64,000 nucleotides of DNA, from the NCBI GenBank assembly GCA_001725355.1, contig MEGD01000008.1:1-64000 (forward strand), given 5' to 3'. The first letter of the stretch is position 1. Each line of letters opens with the position of its first letter. Below are positions 42,114 to 50,514 of the stretch, one piece after another. This DNA comes from Novosphingobium sp. SCN 66-18 (GTDB taxonomy: Bacteria; Pseudomonadota; Alphaproteobacteria; Sphingomonadales; Sphingomonadaceae). Under the pieces are notes generated by a model. The model was given only the letters and a program-made list of their open reading frames with translations. It had not been told where the DNA came from and searched no databases. A program made the position numbers and the translations under genes.

Positions 42114-43565
42114 TCATTTTGGCGCTTCCTCCGTCGTCTGCGCAGTCCAGCCAAGGCCCAGTGCCTTTTCCACGGCAACAAAATCGGTGGTCAGCTCGGC
42201 GCGTGCCGAGATCGCCGCCATTTCAGCCTGGACGGCTTGACGCTCGGCGGTCAGCGCATCGCTGCGTGGGGCGGTGCCTCCCTGCACGCGCTGCACCTGG
42301 AGCGCGTGCGCTCGTGCGGCCTGCGCCTGGCTGTCGAGCGCCTTGCCATAGGCGATGCGCTGACCGCCGAAGCGCGTCAGCGAATTTTCCGCGTCCTGCA
42401 GGGCTTTCAGGACCGTACTGCGGAACTGCGCCTCCGCTTCGGCATAGGCCCCCTTGGCCGAACGGATCTGCGCGTTCACGCGGCCGCCGTCGAACAGCGA
42501 CCATTTGATCTGCGGCAGCGCGAGGCCGATGAGGCTCGATGTTTTGAACACGTCGGCAAAGTTCTGCCCGCCAGTGCCGAGCAGGCCCGTGAAGCTGATC
42601 TTCGGGTAGTTGTCCGCCACCCTGGCGCCGATGTCGGCATTGGCGGCGGCAAGCTGGCGTTCGGCCATGCGGATGTCCGGGCGGTTGCGCAGCAAGAGCG
42701 CCGGATCGCCGACCGCGACGTCGGCCGGCGGCAGCGGCACCGCGTTTGGAGCGGACAGCAGCGTGTCCAGGGCTCCCGGCTCGCGCCCGGCAAGGACCGC
42801 GATCTGATCGATCAGCACGACGATGTCGGCCCGCGTCTTCGCGCGATCCGCCTCGGTTTGCGCGAGTTGGGCGCGGGCCTGCGCCAGCGGCTGTTCCGGT
42901 GCGGTGCCGCCTGCCAGCCGTTGCCGGGCTAGGGAGACGAGGTCGCTGTCGATCGCCGCCTGCCGATCGGTCAGCGCCAGCACGGCCTGCTTGGCGCGCA
43001 GCGAAACATAGGCGCGCGCGATTTCCGCCGAAAGAGTCACGCGGGCGTCGGCAAGGCCCGCTTCGGCGGCCTCGGCGCGGGCGGAAGCCGCCTCGATCTT
43101 GCGTCGCGTGCCGCCGAACAGGTCGATTTCCCACGAGGTGTCGAAGCCCGGTGCATAGGCGTGGAACTCCTCGCGTCCCGAATTGCCCAGAATGCTGCCG
43201 GGAAGGTTCACGTAGGGCACGGCGAACGAAACGCTGGCGGTGGGCAGCAGCGCCGTCTTGTTGACCTCAAGCCCCGCGCGTGCCTGCGCGATGCGGGCGT
43301 TCGCGGCTTGCACGTCGGGCGCGTTCGTCAGCGCGGTTTCGATAACCTGGTCGAGCACGGGATCGCCCAGAGCCTGCCACCAGCGGGCGGTGGGCTCGGC
43401 GGTGCTGGTTCCGGCGTCCGCGCGCAGGAAACTGCCGCGCGTGGCAGCGGTATCCGCCACTTTCGGCGCGCCATGGTAGTCTGGCCCGACCGTGGCGCAG
43501 CCGCTGACGAGCAGCACCCCGGAAGCGAGCAGGGGAGCGAGGAGAGTTCGGGGGATCGGTCGCAT
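42114..43565 (-). CDS. NodT-family outer-membrane efflux lipoprotein
   Basis: A 483-residue TolC-like channel with a lipobox (VLLVSGCATVGPDY, Cys23), the normal start of RND/MFS outer-membrane lipoproteins. Two OEP repeats contain ARWWQALGDPVLDQVIETAL and ADVAVGDPALLLRNRPDIRM, and helix-rich stretches such as TRRKIEAASARAEAAEAGLA. It starts one base inside the stop of the MFS gene (TGATG). It is the exit duct for the Emr-type pump. Confidence 0.93.
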   Translation of the reverse strand: MRPIPRTLLAPLLASGVLLVSGCATVGPDYHGAPKVADTAATRGSFLRADAGTSTAEPTARWWQALGDPVLDQVIETALTNAPDVQAANARIAQARAGLEVNKTALLPTASVSFAVPYVNLPGSILGNSGREEFHAYAPGFDTSWEIDLFGGTRRKIEAASARAEAAEAGLADARVTLSAEIARAYVSLRAKQAVLALTDRQAAIDSDLVSLARQRLAGGTAPEQPLAQARAQLAQTEADRAKTRADIVVLIDQIAVLAGREPGALDTLLSAPNAVPLPPADVAVGDPALLLRNRPDIRMAERQLAAANADIGARVADNYPKISFTGLLGTGGQNFADVFKTSSLIGLALPQIKWSLFDGGRVNAQIRSAKGAYAEAEAQFRSTVLKALQDAENSLTRFGGQRIAYGKALDSQAQAARAHALQVQRVQGGTAPRSDALTAERQAVQAEMAAISARAELTTDFVAVEKALGLGWTAQTTEEAPK

Positions 43566-45172
43566 CAGTGCATGGCCGCCATGTTGCGTCCTTTGGGAAG
43601 AGGGCGCAGGAAAAGGACGAGCGGGGTCACCACGAGAATGCCCGCCACGAGGAACATGAAATCGTCGTTGAACGCCATCACCATCGCCTCGCGCAGCACC
43701 GTGTTGTCGATCTGGCGTATCGCGGCGGCAAGGCCGTCCGGACCGCCGCCGAACGTGGCGGAGGTGCTGGAAACCCAGTCCTGCACGGCAAGATCGTTGT
43801 TGCCCAGCGTGGAATTGAGCGTCCAGTGATGATAGTCGAGCCGGCGCTCCTGGACGGTCGCCAGCAAGGCAAGCCCGATCGAACCGCCCAGATTGCGCGC
43901 GGCGTTGAACAGGCCCGAGGCATCGCCGGCTTCGTCGGGGCGCACCGCCGCGATCGCCGCCTGGTTCAGGAACATCATGCTGAGGACCTGACCCAGCCCG
44001 CGCAGAAGCTGGGAATCGACGAAGTCCGAACCCGTGGAGTCCGCGGTCAGCGACGTGTCGATGTAGCACGAAGCCATCATCAGCAGCAGGCCGGTGGCGA
44101 CGATAAGCCGCAGGTCGAACCGGCTGAGGAGGATCGGGAACAGCGGCATCATCATCATCGCCGGAATGCCCGAGATGAAGACGACCTGTCCGGCCTGCAT
44201 CGCGTTGTAGCCGGCGATGGCCGCCAGGAACTGCGGGATCACATAAGCCGTGCCGTACAGCACCACGCCCAGGATCAGCGCGAGGACGAAGACCGCCGCG
44301 AACGTGCGGTTGCGCAGCAGGGCCAGCTTGATCACGGGACGGCGCGCGTACAGCTGCCCCAGTCCGATCAGCACGAAACCCAGCACGGTGACGGCGGTCA
44401 GCTGCCAGATCAGCGTGGATTCGAACCACTGTTCGCGGTTGCCTTCCTCCAGCACAACCGTCAGTCCGCCCAGCCCCAGGGCCAGGCCCGCGATCCCCAG
44501 CCAGTCCGCCTCGATCAATTCGTCCAGCTTGGGCTTCTGGTCGGCAAGGCCGACGAGCAGCAGCACCATCAGCGCCAGGCAGACCGGAACGTTGATGAAA
44601 AAGGCGTAGTGCCAGCTGAAATTCTCGGTCAGCCAGCCACCGGCCAGTGGCCCGAGCACGGGGCCGAGGATGACCGTGGAACCGAATAGCGAGGTGCCGA
44701 TGGGCTGCTGCGACGGGGGCAGACGTGTGGCGATGATGGTCATGGCCGTGGGAATCATCGCGCCGCCGGTAAAGCCTTGCCCGATGCGGCCGATGATCAT
44801 GCCGGTCAGCGTGGTCGAGGTGCCGCACATGATAGAGAAGCCGGTGAACAGGATCGAGGCGATCAGCAGGAACCGGCGCAGGCCGAACACGCGCTCCAGC
44901 CAGGCGGTCAGCGGAATGATGACGATTTCGGCGACGAGATACGCCGTCGAAATCCATGTGCCTTCGCTGGCGGACGCCCCGATCTCGCCCTGGATGGTGG
45001 GAAGCGAGGCGTTGACGATCGAGATGTCGAGCGTGGCCATCAGCGAGCCGAGCGCGCCGGCGGCCACGCCCAGCCAGGCGGTAAGGTCCGCGCGTTCGCG
45101 GGCCGGCGGCGGCGCAGGTGGCTGGGCGGGCGGCTGGCCCGCCTGTTCCGCGGGAAGGGTGGCCGCGCTCAT
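43565..45172 (-). CDS. EmrB-type DHA2 drug:proton antiporter (MFS, 14 TM)
   Basis: A 535-residue inner-membrane exporter. The N-terminal signature SLMATLDISIVNASLPTIQG with Asp in TM1, motif A-like RIGQGFTGGAMIPTAMTI and motif C-like ILGPVLGPLAGGWL are those of the DHA2 family. The length fits 14 helices. It is encoded between an HlyD-type adaptor (four-base overlap) and an outer-membrane channel, so it works as a tripartite multidrug/toxin exporter. Substrate range cannot be read. Confidence 0.94.
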   Translation of the reverse strand: MSAATLPAEQAGQPPAQPPAPPPARERADLTAWLGVAAGALGSLMATLDISIVNASLPTIQGEIGASASEGTWISTAYLVAEIVIIPLTAWLERVFGLRRFLLIASILFTGFSIMCGTSTTLTGMIIGRIGQGFTGGAMIPTAMTIIATRLPPSQQPIGTSLFGSTVILGPVLGPLAGGWLTENFSWHYAFFINVPVCLALMVLLLVGLADQKPKLDELIEADWLGIAGLALGLGGLTVVLEEGNREQWFESTLIWQLTAVTVLGFVLIGLGQLYARRPVIKLALLRNRTFAAVFVLALILGVVLYGTAYVIPQFLAAIAGYNAMQAGQVVFISGIPAMMMMPLFPILLSRFDLRLIVATGLLLMMASCYIDTSLTADSTGSDFVDSQLLRGLGQVLSMMFLNQAAIAAVRPDEAGDASGLFNAARNLGGSIGLALLATVQERRLDYHHWTLNSTLGNNDLAVQDWVSSTSATFGGGPDGLAAAIRQIDNTVLREAMVMAFNDDFMFLVAGILVVTPLVLFLRPLPKGRNMAAMH

Positions 45173-46359
45173 GGCCGCTTCGGAGCCTGTTCCTGCTCGC
45201 GGCGGATGGATTCGATGGCTCCCTTCGCGGCGGTCGTATCGACCTGGACCGTCAGCGACAGCCCGGGAACCAGGACCCGTTTCGATTCCGGCCCGGAATT
45301 GATGCGGATGCGTACCGGCACGCGCTGCACGATCTTGGTGAAGTTGCCGGTCGCGTTCTGCGGCGGGATCAGCGAGAAGTTGGCGCCGGTGCCCGGCGTG
45401 ATGCTGTCCACCACGCCATGGAACGCGACATCGGGCAGGGCATCGACCTTCACGGTCACCGGCTGGCCGGGCCGCATCAACCCGATCTGGGTTTCCTTGA
45501 AGTTCGCTTCCACATAGATTGCGTCGACCGGCACCACCGTCAGCAGGCGCTGACCGGGCTGGACGTACTGGCCGAGCCGGACCGATGAATTGCCGATGCG
45601 GCCGGCAATAGGGGCGATGATGCGCGTCGTGGCCATGTCGTTGTTGGCGGCCTGGCGCTGGGCGAGGGCGGCTTCGATCTGGGCGGCGGACTGGTTCGCC
45701 TGCGCCTCGATGGTGCGGACCTTGTCACGCGCCGCGGCAAGCGCGGCCTGCTTGGAAGCAAGATCGGACGCCGCCTGATCGCGGTTCGAGACGAACTGGT
45801 CCAGCGTCTGCTTCGGTTCCGCGCCGCTGGCGACAAGCGGACGGAAACGGGCAACTTCGCCGTTGAGATAGGCAAGCTGGCGCCGGGCGGCGTCGACTGC
45901 CGCTGAGGCTTGCCCCACGGCCGAACGCGCTTCCGCGATGCTGGCGACGGATGCCGCCTGCGTGGCGCGCGCCACCTGCACTTGCGCATCGGACTGGGCA
46001 AGGCGCGTCTGGTAGTCGGTCGGATCGATCTGCACGAGCAGCGTTCCCGCCGCGACCGACTGGTTGTCCTTGAAGTTCACCGTCCGGACATAGCCGGACA
46101 GCTTGGAACTCACCGTCACCCCGTCCGCTTTCACGTAGGCATCATCGGTTTCCTGGATGAAGCGGCCATAGAGGCGATAGTCCGTGTAGGCATAGATGCC
46201 ATAAGCCGCGCCCACGATCAGCGCGATCAGGCCGATGCGGCGAATGCGCTTGCTGCGTTGACCGTTGCCGTTTGGCGCAGTGCCGCTCGGATCGACGCCA
46301 TTCTCGCCGGGCGTCTCGGGAGCAACCGGGCTGGAATCGCTTTCGCTGGGAGCGGTCAT
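45169..46359 (-). CDS. EmrA-type HlyD-family adaptor
   Basis: A 396-residue membrane fusion protein, first gene of the efflux operon. A disordered N-terminal tail precedes one membrane helix (IGLIALIVGAAYGIYAY). Then come QETDDAYVKADGVTVSSKLS (the EmrA lipoyl start), a long coiled-coil hairpin, the second lipoyl half (TTRIIAPIAGRIGNSSVRLG) and a barrel domain with VEANFKETQIGLMRPGQPV. ATG at 46359 is chosen over an upstream in-frame codon because the tail then begins MTAPSESD, directly upstream of the conserved region. Confidence 0.93.
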   Translation of the reverse strand: MTAPSESDSSPVAPETPGENGVDPSGTAPNGNGQRSKRIRRIGLIALIVGAAYGIYAYTDYRLYGRFIQETDDAYVKADGVTVSSKLSGYVRTVNFKDNQSVAAGTLLVQIDPTDYQTRLAQSDAQVQVARATQAASVASIAEARSAVGQASAAVDAARRQLAYLNGEVARFRPLVASGAEPKQTLDQFVSNRDQAASDLASKQAALAAARDKVRTIEAQANQSAAQIEAALAQRQAANNDMATTRIIAPIAGRIGNSSVRLGQYVQPGQRLLTVVPVDAIYVEANFKETQIGLMRPGQPVTVKVDALPDVAFHGVVDSITPGTGANFSLIPPQNATGNFTKIVQRVPVRIRINSGPESKRVLVPGLSLTVQVDTTAAKGAIESIRREQEQAPKRP

Positions 46360-46385
46360 CGTGAGTCCTGACAACAAGGTGTAAT

Positions 46386-46406
46386 GGAACGAAACGGTTT
46401 TGTTTC
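46386..46406. promoter_or_regulatory. candidate TetR operator, copy 2 (pump promoter)
   Basis: GGAACGAAACGG at 46386-46397 overlaps a perfect inverted repeat GAAAC-N6-GTTTC (46391-46406), 27-47 bp upstream of the adaptor gene. The same core occurs upstream of the TetR gene at 42100. Confidence 0.5.
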
Positions 46407-46562
46407 TTGAGCGCAATTGGATCGGAACGCGTCGATTTTCAAGTGCAAGTTCTGCAAGTCGATTGCAAAAAATCGTACGTTCAAACGTTAAAGCGCATTT
46501 ATTTCATATTTTTATGCGGTTGCAGCATGCGTGCGCGAGGCAGCGCGCTCTTTCGTGACTTA

Positions 46563-46605
46563 TTTTGCCCGGGTAATATTGACGAGTATAATTTACCCGG
46601 ATAAA
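46563..46605 (+). promoter_or_regulatory. promoter with paired TTTACCCGGATAAA-type operators
   Basis: Two copies of a near-palindrome flank a possible promoter: TTTTGCCCGGGTAATA (46563-46578) and TTTACCCGGATAAA (46592-46605), 28 bp centre to centre. TTGCCC (46565-46570), a 16-bp spacer and TATAAT (46587-46592) give a plausible promoter. One operator overlaps the -35 and the other lies just after the -10. This is the arrangement of a dimer-of-dimers repressor. The regulator is not in the window. The rest of 46360-46632 holds the pump promoter and no other recognisable gene. Confidence 0.55.
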
Positions 46606-46632
46606 AATGCTTCGACAGAGAAGGAATCCACC

Positions 46633-47274
46633 ATGTCCGACCTCACGATTTGCACCGCATTTTGCGGCGCGCGGAAACTGTTCGCCGGCCCGCTGGGCGA
46701 AGTCGCCTTGCACGTGAAGCGGGCTCTGGAAGGGGGCGCTGTCGATGCCATTCAGGTTTTCGACGACAGCAGCGGACGGATTGTCGATCTGGACCTGCGC
46801 GGCAGCGACGAGGAGATCGTGGAACGCCTTTCTCAACCTGCACCGGTCTATAGCGGGCGTTACCGTGCCCCAACGGCTTTGTCCGACGCGCTTCCGGCAG
46901 GGGAAGGGCAGGCGGGGGAACCGCGTGGACGGGGCCGTCCGCGGCTGGGCGTTGTGGCGCGCGAGGTAACCCTGCTGCCCAGGCAATGGGAATGGCTGGC
47001 CGCCCAGCCCGGAGGCGCCTCGCCCACGCTGCGCCGTTTGATCGACAGCGAGCGGAAGAAACCCGATATCCGCCAGCAACGGCGCCGCGCGCAGGAGGCG
47101 GCCTATCACTTCATGCTGGCGATGGCCGGCGACCTGCCCGGTTACGAGGACGCGACGCGGGCGCTGTTCGCGGGAGACCTGGGGGCGTTGGAGCGGCATA
47201 TCTCGGAATGGCCGGAGGACGTCAGGATGCACGTTCTGCTGCTGGTGCGCGCTGATGGCGGTGCGGAAGGATGA
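46633..47274 (+). CDS. DUF2239-family protein
   Basis: A 213-residue cytoplasmic protein of the DUF2239 family, function unknown. Recognised by the N-terminal FAGPLGEVALHVKRAL and FDDSSGRIVDLDLRG segments. The near-invariant central motif GRPRLGVVAREVTLLPRQWE and the following LAAQPGGASPTLRRLIDSE resemble a DNA-binding or helix-turn-helix-like region, which is inference. ATG at 46633 sits behind AAGGAATCC. It overlaps the DUF1330 gene by four bases and is preceded by a double operator, so the pair forms a regulated unit. Confidence 0.85.
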   Translation: MSDLTICTAFCGARKLFAGPLGEVALHVKRALEGGAVDAIQVFDDSSGRIVDLDLRGSDEEIVERLSQPAPVYSGRYRAPTALSDALPAGEGQAGEPRGRGRPRLGVVAREVTLLPRQWEWLAAQPGGASPTLRRLIDSERKKPDIRQQRRRAQEAAYHFMLAMAGDLPGYEDATRALFAGDLGALERHISEWPEDVRMHVLLLVRADGGAEG

Positions 47275-47780
47275 CGGATACGTCCGCCACTCATCTCGAT
47301 GTATCGCCGGCGGCGGGCATGCTGTTCGTCCGACGCGGGATCGCGGGCAGCGTCGTCATGCTGAACCTGCTGCGGTTTCGCGCCGTGGCGGACTACGCGG
47401 CGCATCCGGAACTCGCGCCGGCGTCGCCGATCGGTGGAAGCGAGGCATTCGGGCGGTACATTAAGCATACCCTTCCTCACCTGCGCGCGAGCGGCGGCGA
47501 TATCCTGTTCCTGGGGCAGGGCGGGCCGTTCCTGATCGGGCCGGAGTCCGAACGATGGGACATGGCGATGCTGGTGCGCCAGAGCAGCGTTTCCGCATTC
47601 CTCGCCTTTGCCGAAAACGAGGCTTACCTCGCCGGCATGGGGCATCGCGTGGCGGCGCTCGAGGATGCCAGGCTGTTGCCGCTGGAGGAAATGTCGCTTC
47701 CGGGGCACGCCGGGGCCGTGGCGCTATCGCAAGGGCGACAGCGACGGAACATCTGTCTCGGTCCTGCCGCAGGAATGTGA
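47271..47780 (+). CDS. DUF1330-family protein
   Basis: A 169-residue protein of the DUF1330 (ferredoxin-like, dimeric alpha-beta barrel) group. The core VVMLNLLRFRAVADYAAHPE, then GGSEAFGRYIKH and SVSAFLAFAENEAYLAGMGH follow the family pattern of an N-L-L-x-F strand and an aFlaf..neaYl helix. Members have no settled function, though related folds are small monooxygenases or dismutases. An N-terminal 25-residue extension and a 35-residue tail (HAGAVALSQGRQRRNICL) are extra. The ATG overlaps the DUF2239 stop (ATGA). Confidence 0.7.
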   Translation: MTDTSATHLDVSPAAGMLFVRRGIAGSVVMLNLLRFRAVADYAAHPELAPASPIGGSEAFGRYIKHTLPHLRASGGDILFLGQGGPFLIGPESERWDMAMLVRQSSVSAFLAFAENEAYLAGMGHRVAALEDARLLPLEEMSLPGHAGAVALSQGRQRRNICLGPAAGM

Positions 47781-47924
47781 TCGATGGGTTCCGATCAGGC
47801 GAGCCATTGATCGACGCAATCGATCAAAGTGGCCGGAATTGATCATTGGAAATTGCGAAGGTGAGTCGCTAGCTCACCCTCGTATCCAGTTTACCAACGA
47901 CGAATCAGAAGGAAATCGTCTGTC

Positions 47925-48488
47925 ATGTCTCTGATCGGAACCACGCTTAAGCCGTTCAAAGCCGAGGCCTATCGCCAGGGCAAGTTCGAAACCGTTACCG
48001 ACGCCGACGTGAAGGGCAAGTGGGGCGTGTTCTTCTTCTATCCGGCCGACTTCACGTTCGTCTGCCCCACCGAGCTGGAAGACCTTGCCGACAAGTATGC
48101 CGAGCTTCAGGGTCTGGGCGTCGAAGTGTACTCGGTTTCGACCGACACGCACTTTTCGCACAAGGCCTGGGCCGACACCTCGCCGGCGATCGGCAAGATC
48201 CAGTACTACATGCTGGGCGACCAGAACCATGACCTGTCGAACAACTTCGACATCCTGCGCGTGGGCGTGGGCCTTGCCGATCGCGGCACCTTCGTCGTCG
48301 ATCCCGATGGCGTGATCCAGCTCGTCGAAATCACGCCCGAGGGCGTGGGCCGCAACGCTTCCGAACTGGTGCGCAAGATCAAGGCCGCCAAGTACTGGCG
48401 CGAAAACCCCGGCCAGGTCTGCCCGGCCAAGTGGGAAGAAGGCGCCGAAACGCTGGCTCCGTCGATCGACCTCGTCGGCAAGATCTGA
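47925..48488 (+). CDS. ahpC: alkyl hydroperoxide reductase peroxiredoxin subunit
   Basis: A 187-residue typical 2-Cys peroxiredoxin reducing H2O2 and organic peroxides. The peroxidatic Cys47 is in DFTFVCPTE and the resolving Cys166 in [11 protein letters not shown]. The N-terminus [16 protein letters not shown] and the C-terminal tail are exact for AhpC. AhpF, its reductase, follows after 249 bp containing a repeat element. Upstream are two symmetric features, GATCAA-N11-TTGATC (47822-47844) and a hairpin GGTGAG/CTCACC (47860-47878), either of which could act in regulation. A clear OxyR box was not found. Confidence 0.98.
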   Translation: MSLIGTTLKPFKAEAYRQGKFETVTDADVKGKWGVFFFYPADFTFVCPTELEDLADKYAELQGLGVEVYSVSTDTHFSHKAWADTSPAIGKIQYYMLGDQNHDLSNNFDILRVGVGLADRGTFVVDPDGVIQLVEITPEGVGRNASELVRKIKAAKYWRENPGQVCPAKWEEGAETLAPSIDLVGKI

Positions 48489-48578
48489 TGGGTTGGGCCG
48501 GGCGGATTCCTCCGTCCGGCCACCCTCTTCACCGAGACTTTCGACCGGAGATTGGCTTGCCCCGTTTGATCTGCCAGT

Positions 48579-48631
48579 CCTGAGCTTACCCAAGGATTGC
48601 CGTCCCAAGGCAGTTCTTCGGCAAGCTCAGG
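48579..48631. repeat. degenerate inverted-repeat element between ahpC and ahpF
   Basis: CCTGAGCTT (48579-48587) and AAGCTCAGG (48623-48631) are perfect inverted arms, with CTTCGGCAAGCTCAGG near the right end. This matches the CCTGAGCTTGTCGAAGG-type palindromic repeat I recall from many sphingomonad intergenic regions. It splits what would otherwise be a tight ahpC-ahpF operon. Confidence 0.5.
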
Positions 48632-48737
48632 GCAACGGGAACCCAGCGTTTCCCCCGAGCGCCTCCCGCCGTTCATTTCCGCCTCCCGGCATCCCCGCGG
48701 TCCCGGCGATGCACCCATCTGTCTGAAGAGAACCGCC

Positions 48738-50294
48738 ATGCCTATTCTCGATGCCGCCACCACCGGCCAGTTGAAAGCCTATCTCGGCAACCTGCGCCGC
48801 CCGATCGAGCTTGTCGCCAGCCTGGACGACAGCGCCAAATCGGCCGAGACGCGCAGCCTCGTCGAGGAGATCGCGGCGCAGTCCGACAAGGTGTCCGCCC
48901 GCTTTGACGGCACGGACGCGCGCAAGCCCTCGTTCGCGATCCGCGCCGACGAAGGCAGGGCGGAAGCCGTTTTCGCCGGCCTGCCGATGGGGCACGAGTT
49001 CACCTCGCTGATCCTGGCGCTGCTGCACGTGGGCGGGCATCCGCCCAAGGAAGATGCCGATCTGCTCGATCAAGTGCGCGCGCTGGAAGGGCCGCTGCAT
49101 TTCGAGACGTTCTTTTCGCTGACCTGCCAGAACTGCCCCGACGTGGTGCAGGCGCTGAACATCATGGCCGCGCTCAACCCGAACGTGACGCATGTCGCGA
49201 TCGACGGCGCCGTGTTCCAGGACGAGGTGGAACGCCGCAAGATCATGGCCGTGCCGACGGTGTTCCTCAACGGCGAACCGTTCGGATCGGGGCGCATGGA
49301 TCTGGCGCAGATCGTGGCCAAGCTCGATACCGGTTCGGCCGCGCGGGCGGCGGAGAAGATTGCCGCCAAGGAACCGTTTGACGTGCTGGTCGTCGGCGGC
49401 GGCCCCGCCGGCGCGGCGGCGGCGATCTATGCGGCGCGCAAGGGCATCCGCACCGGTGTCGTCGCCGAACGCTTCGGCGGACAGGTGCTCGATACCATGG
49501 CGATCGAGAACTTCATCTCGGTGCCGCACACCGAAGGGCCGAAGCTGGCCGCGCATCTCGAACAGCACGTCAAGGAATACGACGTGGACGTGATGAACGT
49601 GCAGAAGGCGGTAAAGCTCGTGCCCCCGCTCGATGGCGGGCTGGCCGAGGTGCAGCTTGAAAGCGGCGCCAGCCTGAAGGCGAAGACGGTGATCCTGTCG
49701 ACCGGCGCGCGCTGGCGCCAGATGGGCGTGCCCGGCGAACACGAATACCGCAACAAGGGTGTCGCCTATTGCCCGCACTGCGATGGCCCGCTGTTCAAGG
49801 GCAAGCGCACGGCGGTGATCGGCGGCGGCAACTCCGGCGTCGAAGCGGCGATCGACCTGGCGGGGATCGTCGCCCATGTGACGCTGATCGAGTTCGACAG
49901 CCAGCTGCGCGCCGACGCGGTGCTGCAGGCCAAGCTGAACAGCCTGCCCAACGTCACCGTCATCACCTCGGCCCTGACTACCGAAGTGCTGGGCAATGGC
50001 GACAAGGTGACCGGCCTCAAGTATCGCGATCGCAAGACCGAAGAGGTTCACGAAATCGTGCTGGAAGGCATCTTTGTGCAGATCGGCCTTGTCCCCAACA
50101 CCGAATGGCTCGATCATTCGGTGGCGCTGAGCAACCGCGGCGAGATCGAGATCGACGCGCGTGGCGAGACCAGCGCGGCGGGCGTGTTCGCGGCGGGGGA
50201 CGCGACGACCGTGCCTTACAAGCAGATCGTGATCGCCATGGGCGAAGGTTCGAAGGCGGCGCTTTCCGCGTTCGATTACCTGATCCGGCATTAA
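48738..50294 (+). CDS. ahpF: alkyl hydroperoxide reductase flavoprotein subunit
   Basis: A 518-residue NADH-dependent reductase of AhpC. The N-terminal double thioredoxin-like domain has the redox pair in TCQNCPDVV (CxxC at about 130). An FAD domain follows ([20 protein letters not shown]), then the thioredoxin-reductase-like pair AYCPHCDG and the NADH domain ([19 protein letters not shown]). FAD closing is [17 protein letters not shown]. The ATG at 48738 gives the normal N-terminus. Confidence 0.98.
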   Translation: MPILDAATTGQLKAYLGNLRRPIELVASLDDSAKSAETRSLVEEIAAQSDKVSARFDGTDARKPSFAIRADEGRAEAVFAGLPMGHEFTSLILALLHVGGHPPKEDADLLDQVRALEGPLHFETFFSLTCQNCPDVVQALNIMAALNPNVTHVAIDGAVFQDEVERRKIMAVPTVFLNGEPFGSGRMDLAQIVAKLDTGSAARAAEKIAAKEPFDVLVVGGGPAGAAAAIYAARKGIRTGVVAERFGGQVLDTMAIENFISVPHTEGPKLAAHLEQHVKEYDVDVMNVQKAVKLVPPLDGGLAEVQLESGASLKAKTVILSTGARWRQMGVPGEHEYRNKGVAYCPHCDGPLFKGKRTAVIGGGNSGVEAAIDLAGIVAHVTLIEFDSQLRADAVLQAKLNSLPNVTVITSALTTEVLGNGDKVTGLKYRDRKTEEVHEIVLEGIFVQIGLVPNTEWLDHSVALSNRGEIEIDARGETSAAGVFAAGDATTVPYKQIVIAMGEGSKAALSAFDYLIRH

Positions 50295-50317
50295 GCGAAG
50301 CCGGCATTCGAAAATAC

Positions 50318-50414
50318 CGTCATCCCAGCGAAAGCTGGGATCTCGGGCGGCTGGGTTCCACCTAACGACGGTCTTCCTGCAAAGGCCTGAGGTCCCAGCG
50401 TTCGCCGGGACGAC
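50318..50414. repeat. palindromic intergenic element downstream of ahpF
   Basis: The left arm (CGTCATCCCAGCGAAAGCTG, from 50318) and right arm (TCCCAGCGTTCGCCGGGACG, from 50393) are imperfect inverted copies, bracketing about 50 bp. The GTCATCCCAGCGAAAGCTGG phrase is a style of dispersed REP-like element common in sphingomonads and related bacteria. No transposase is nearby. Confidence 0.65.
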
Positions 50415-50514
50415 GTGTGAGGGAAGGGGCCGGGCAAGCAAGGCACCCACCTTTCTACAGCAAATCGCCCCGCCGGCCTTGCCGACTCAGGTCCGCCCGG
50501 CCACAGCCACGCCC

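Noticed and set aside
47781-47924. OxyR box upstream of ahpC
   Set aside because: No ATAG-N7-CTAT spacing could be found; only unrelated inverted repeats are present.
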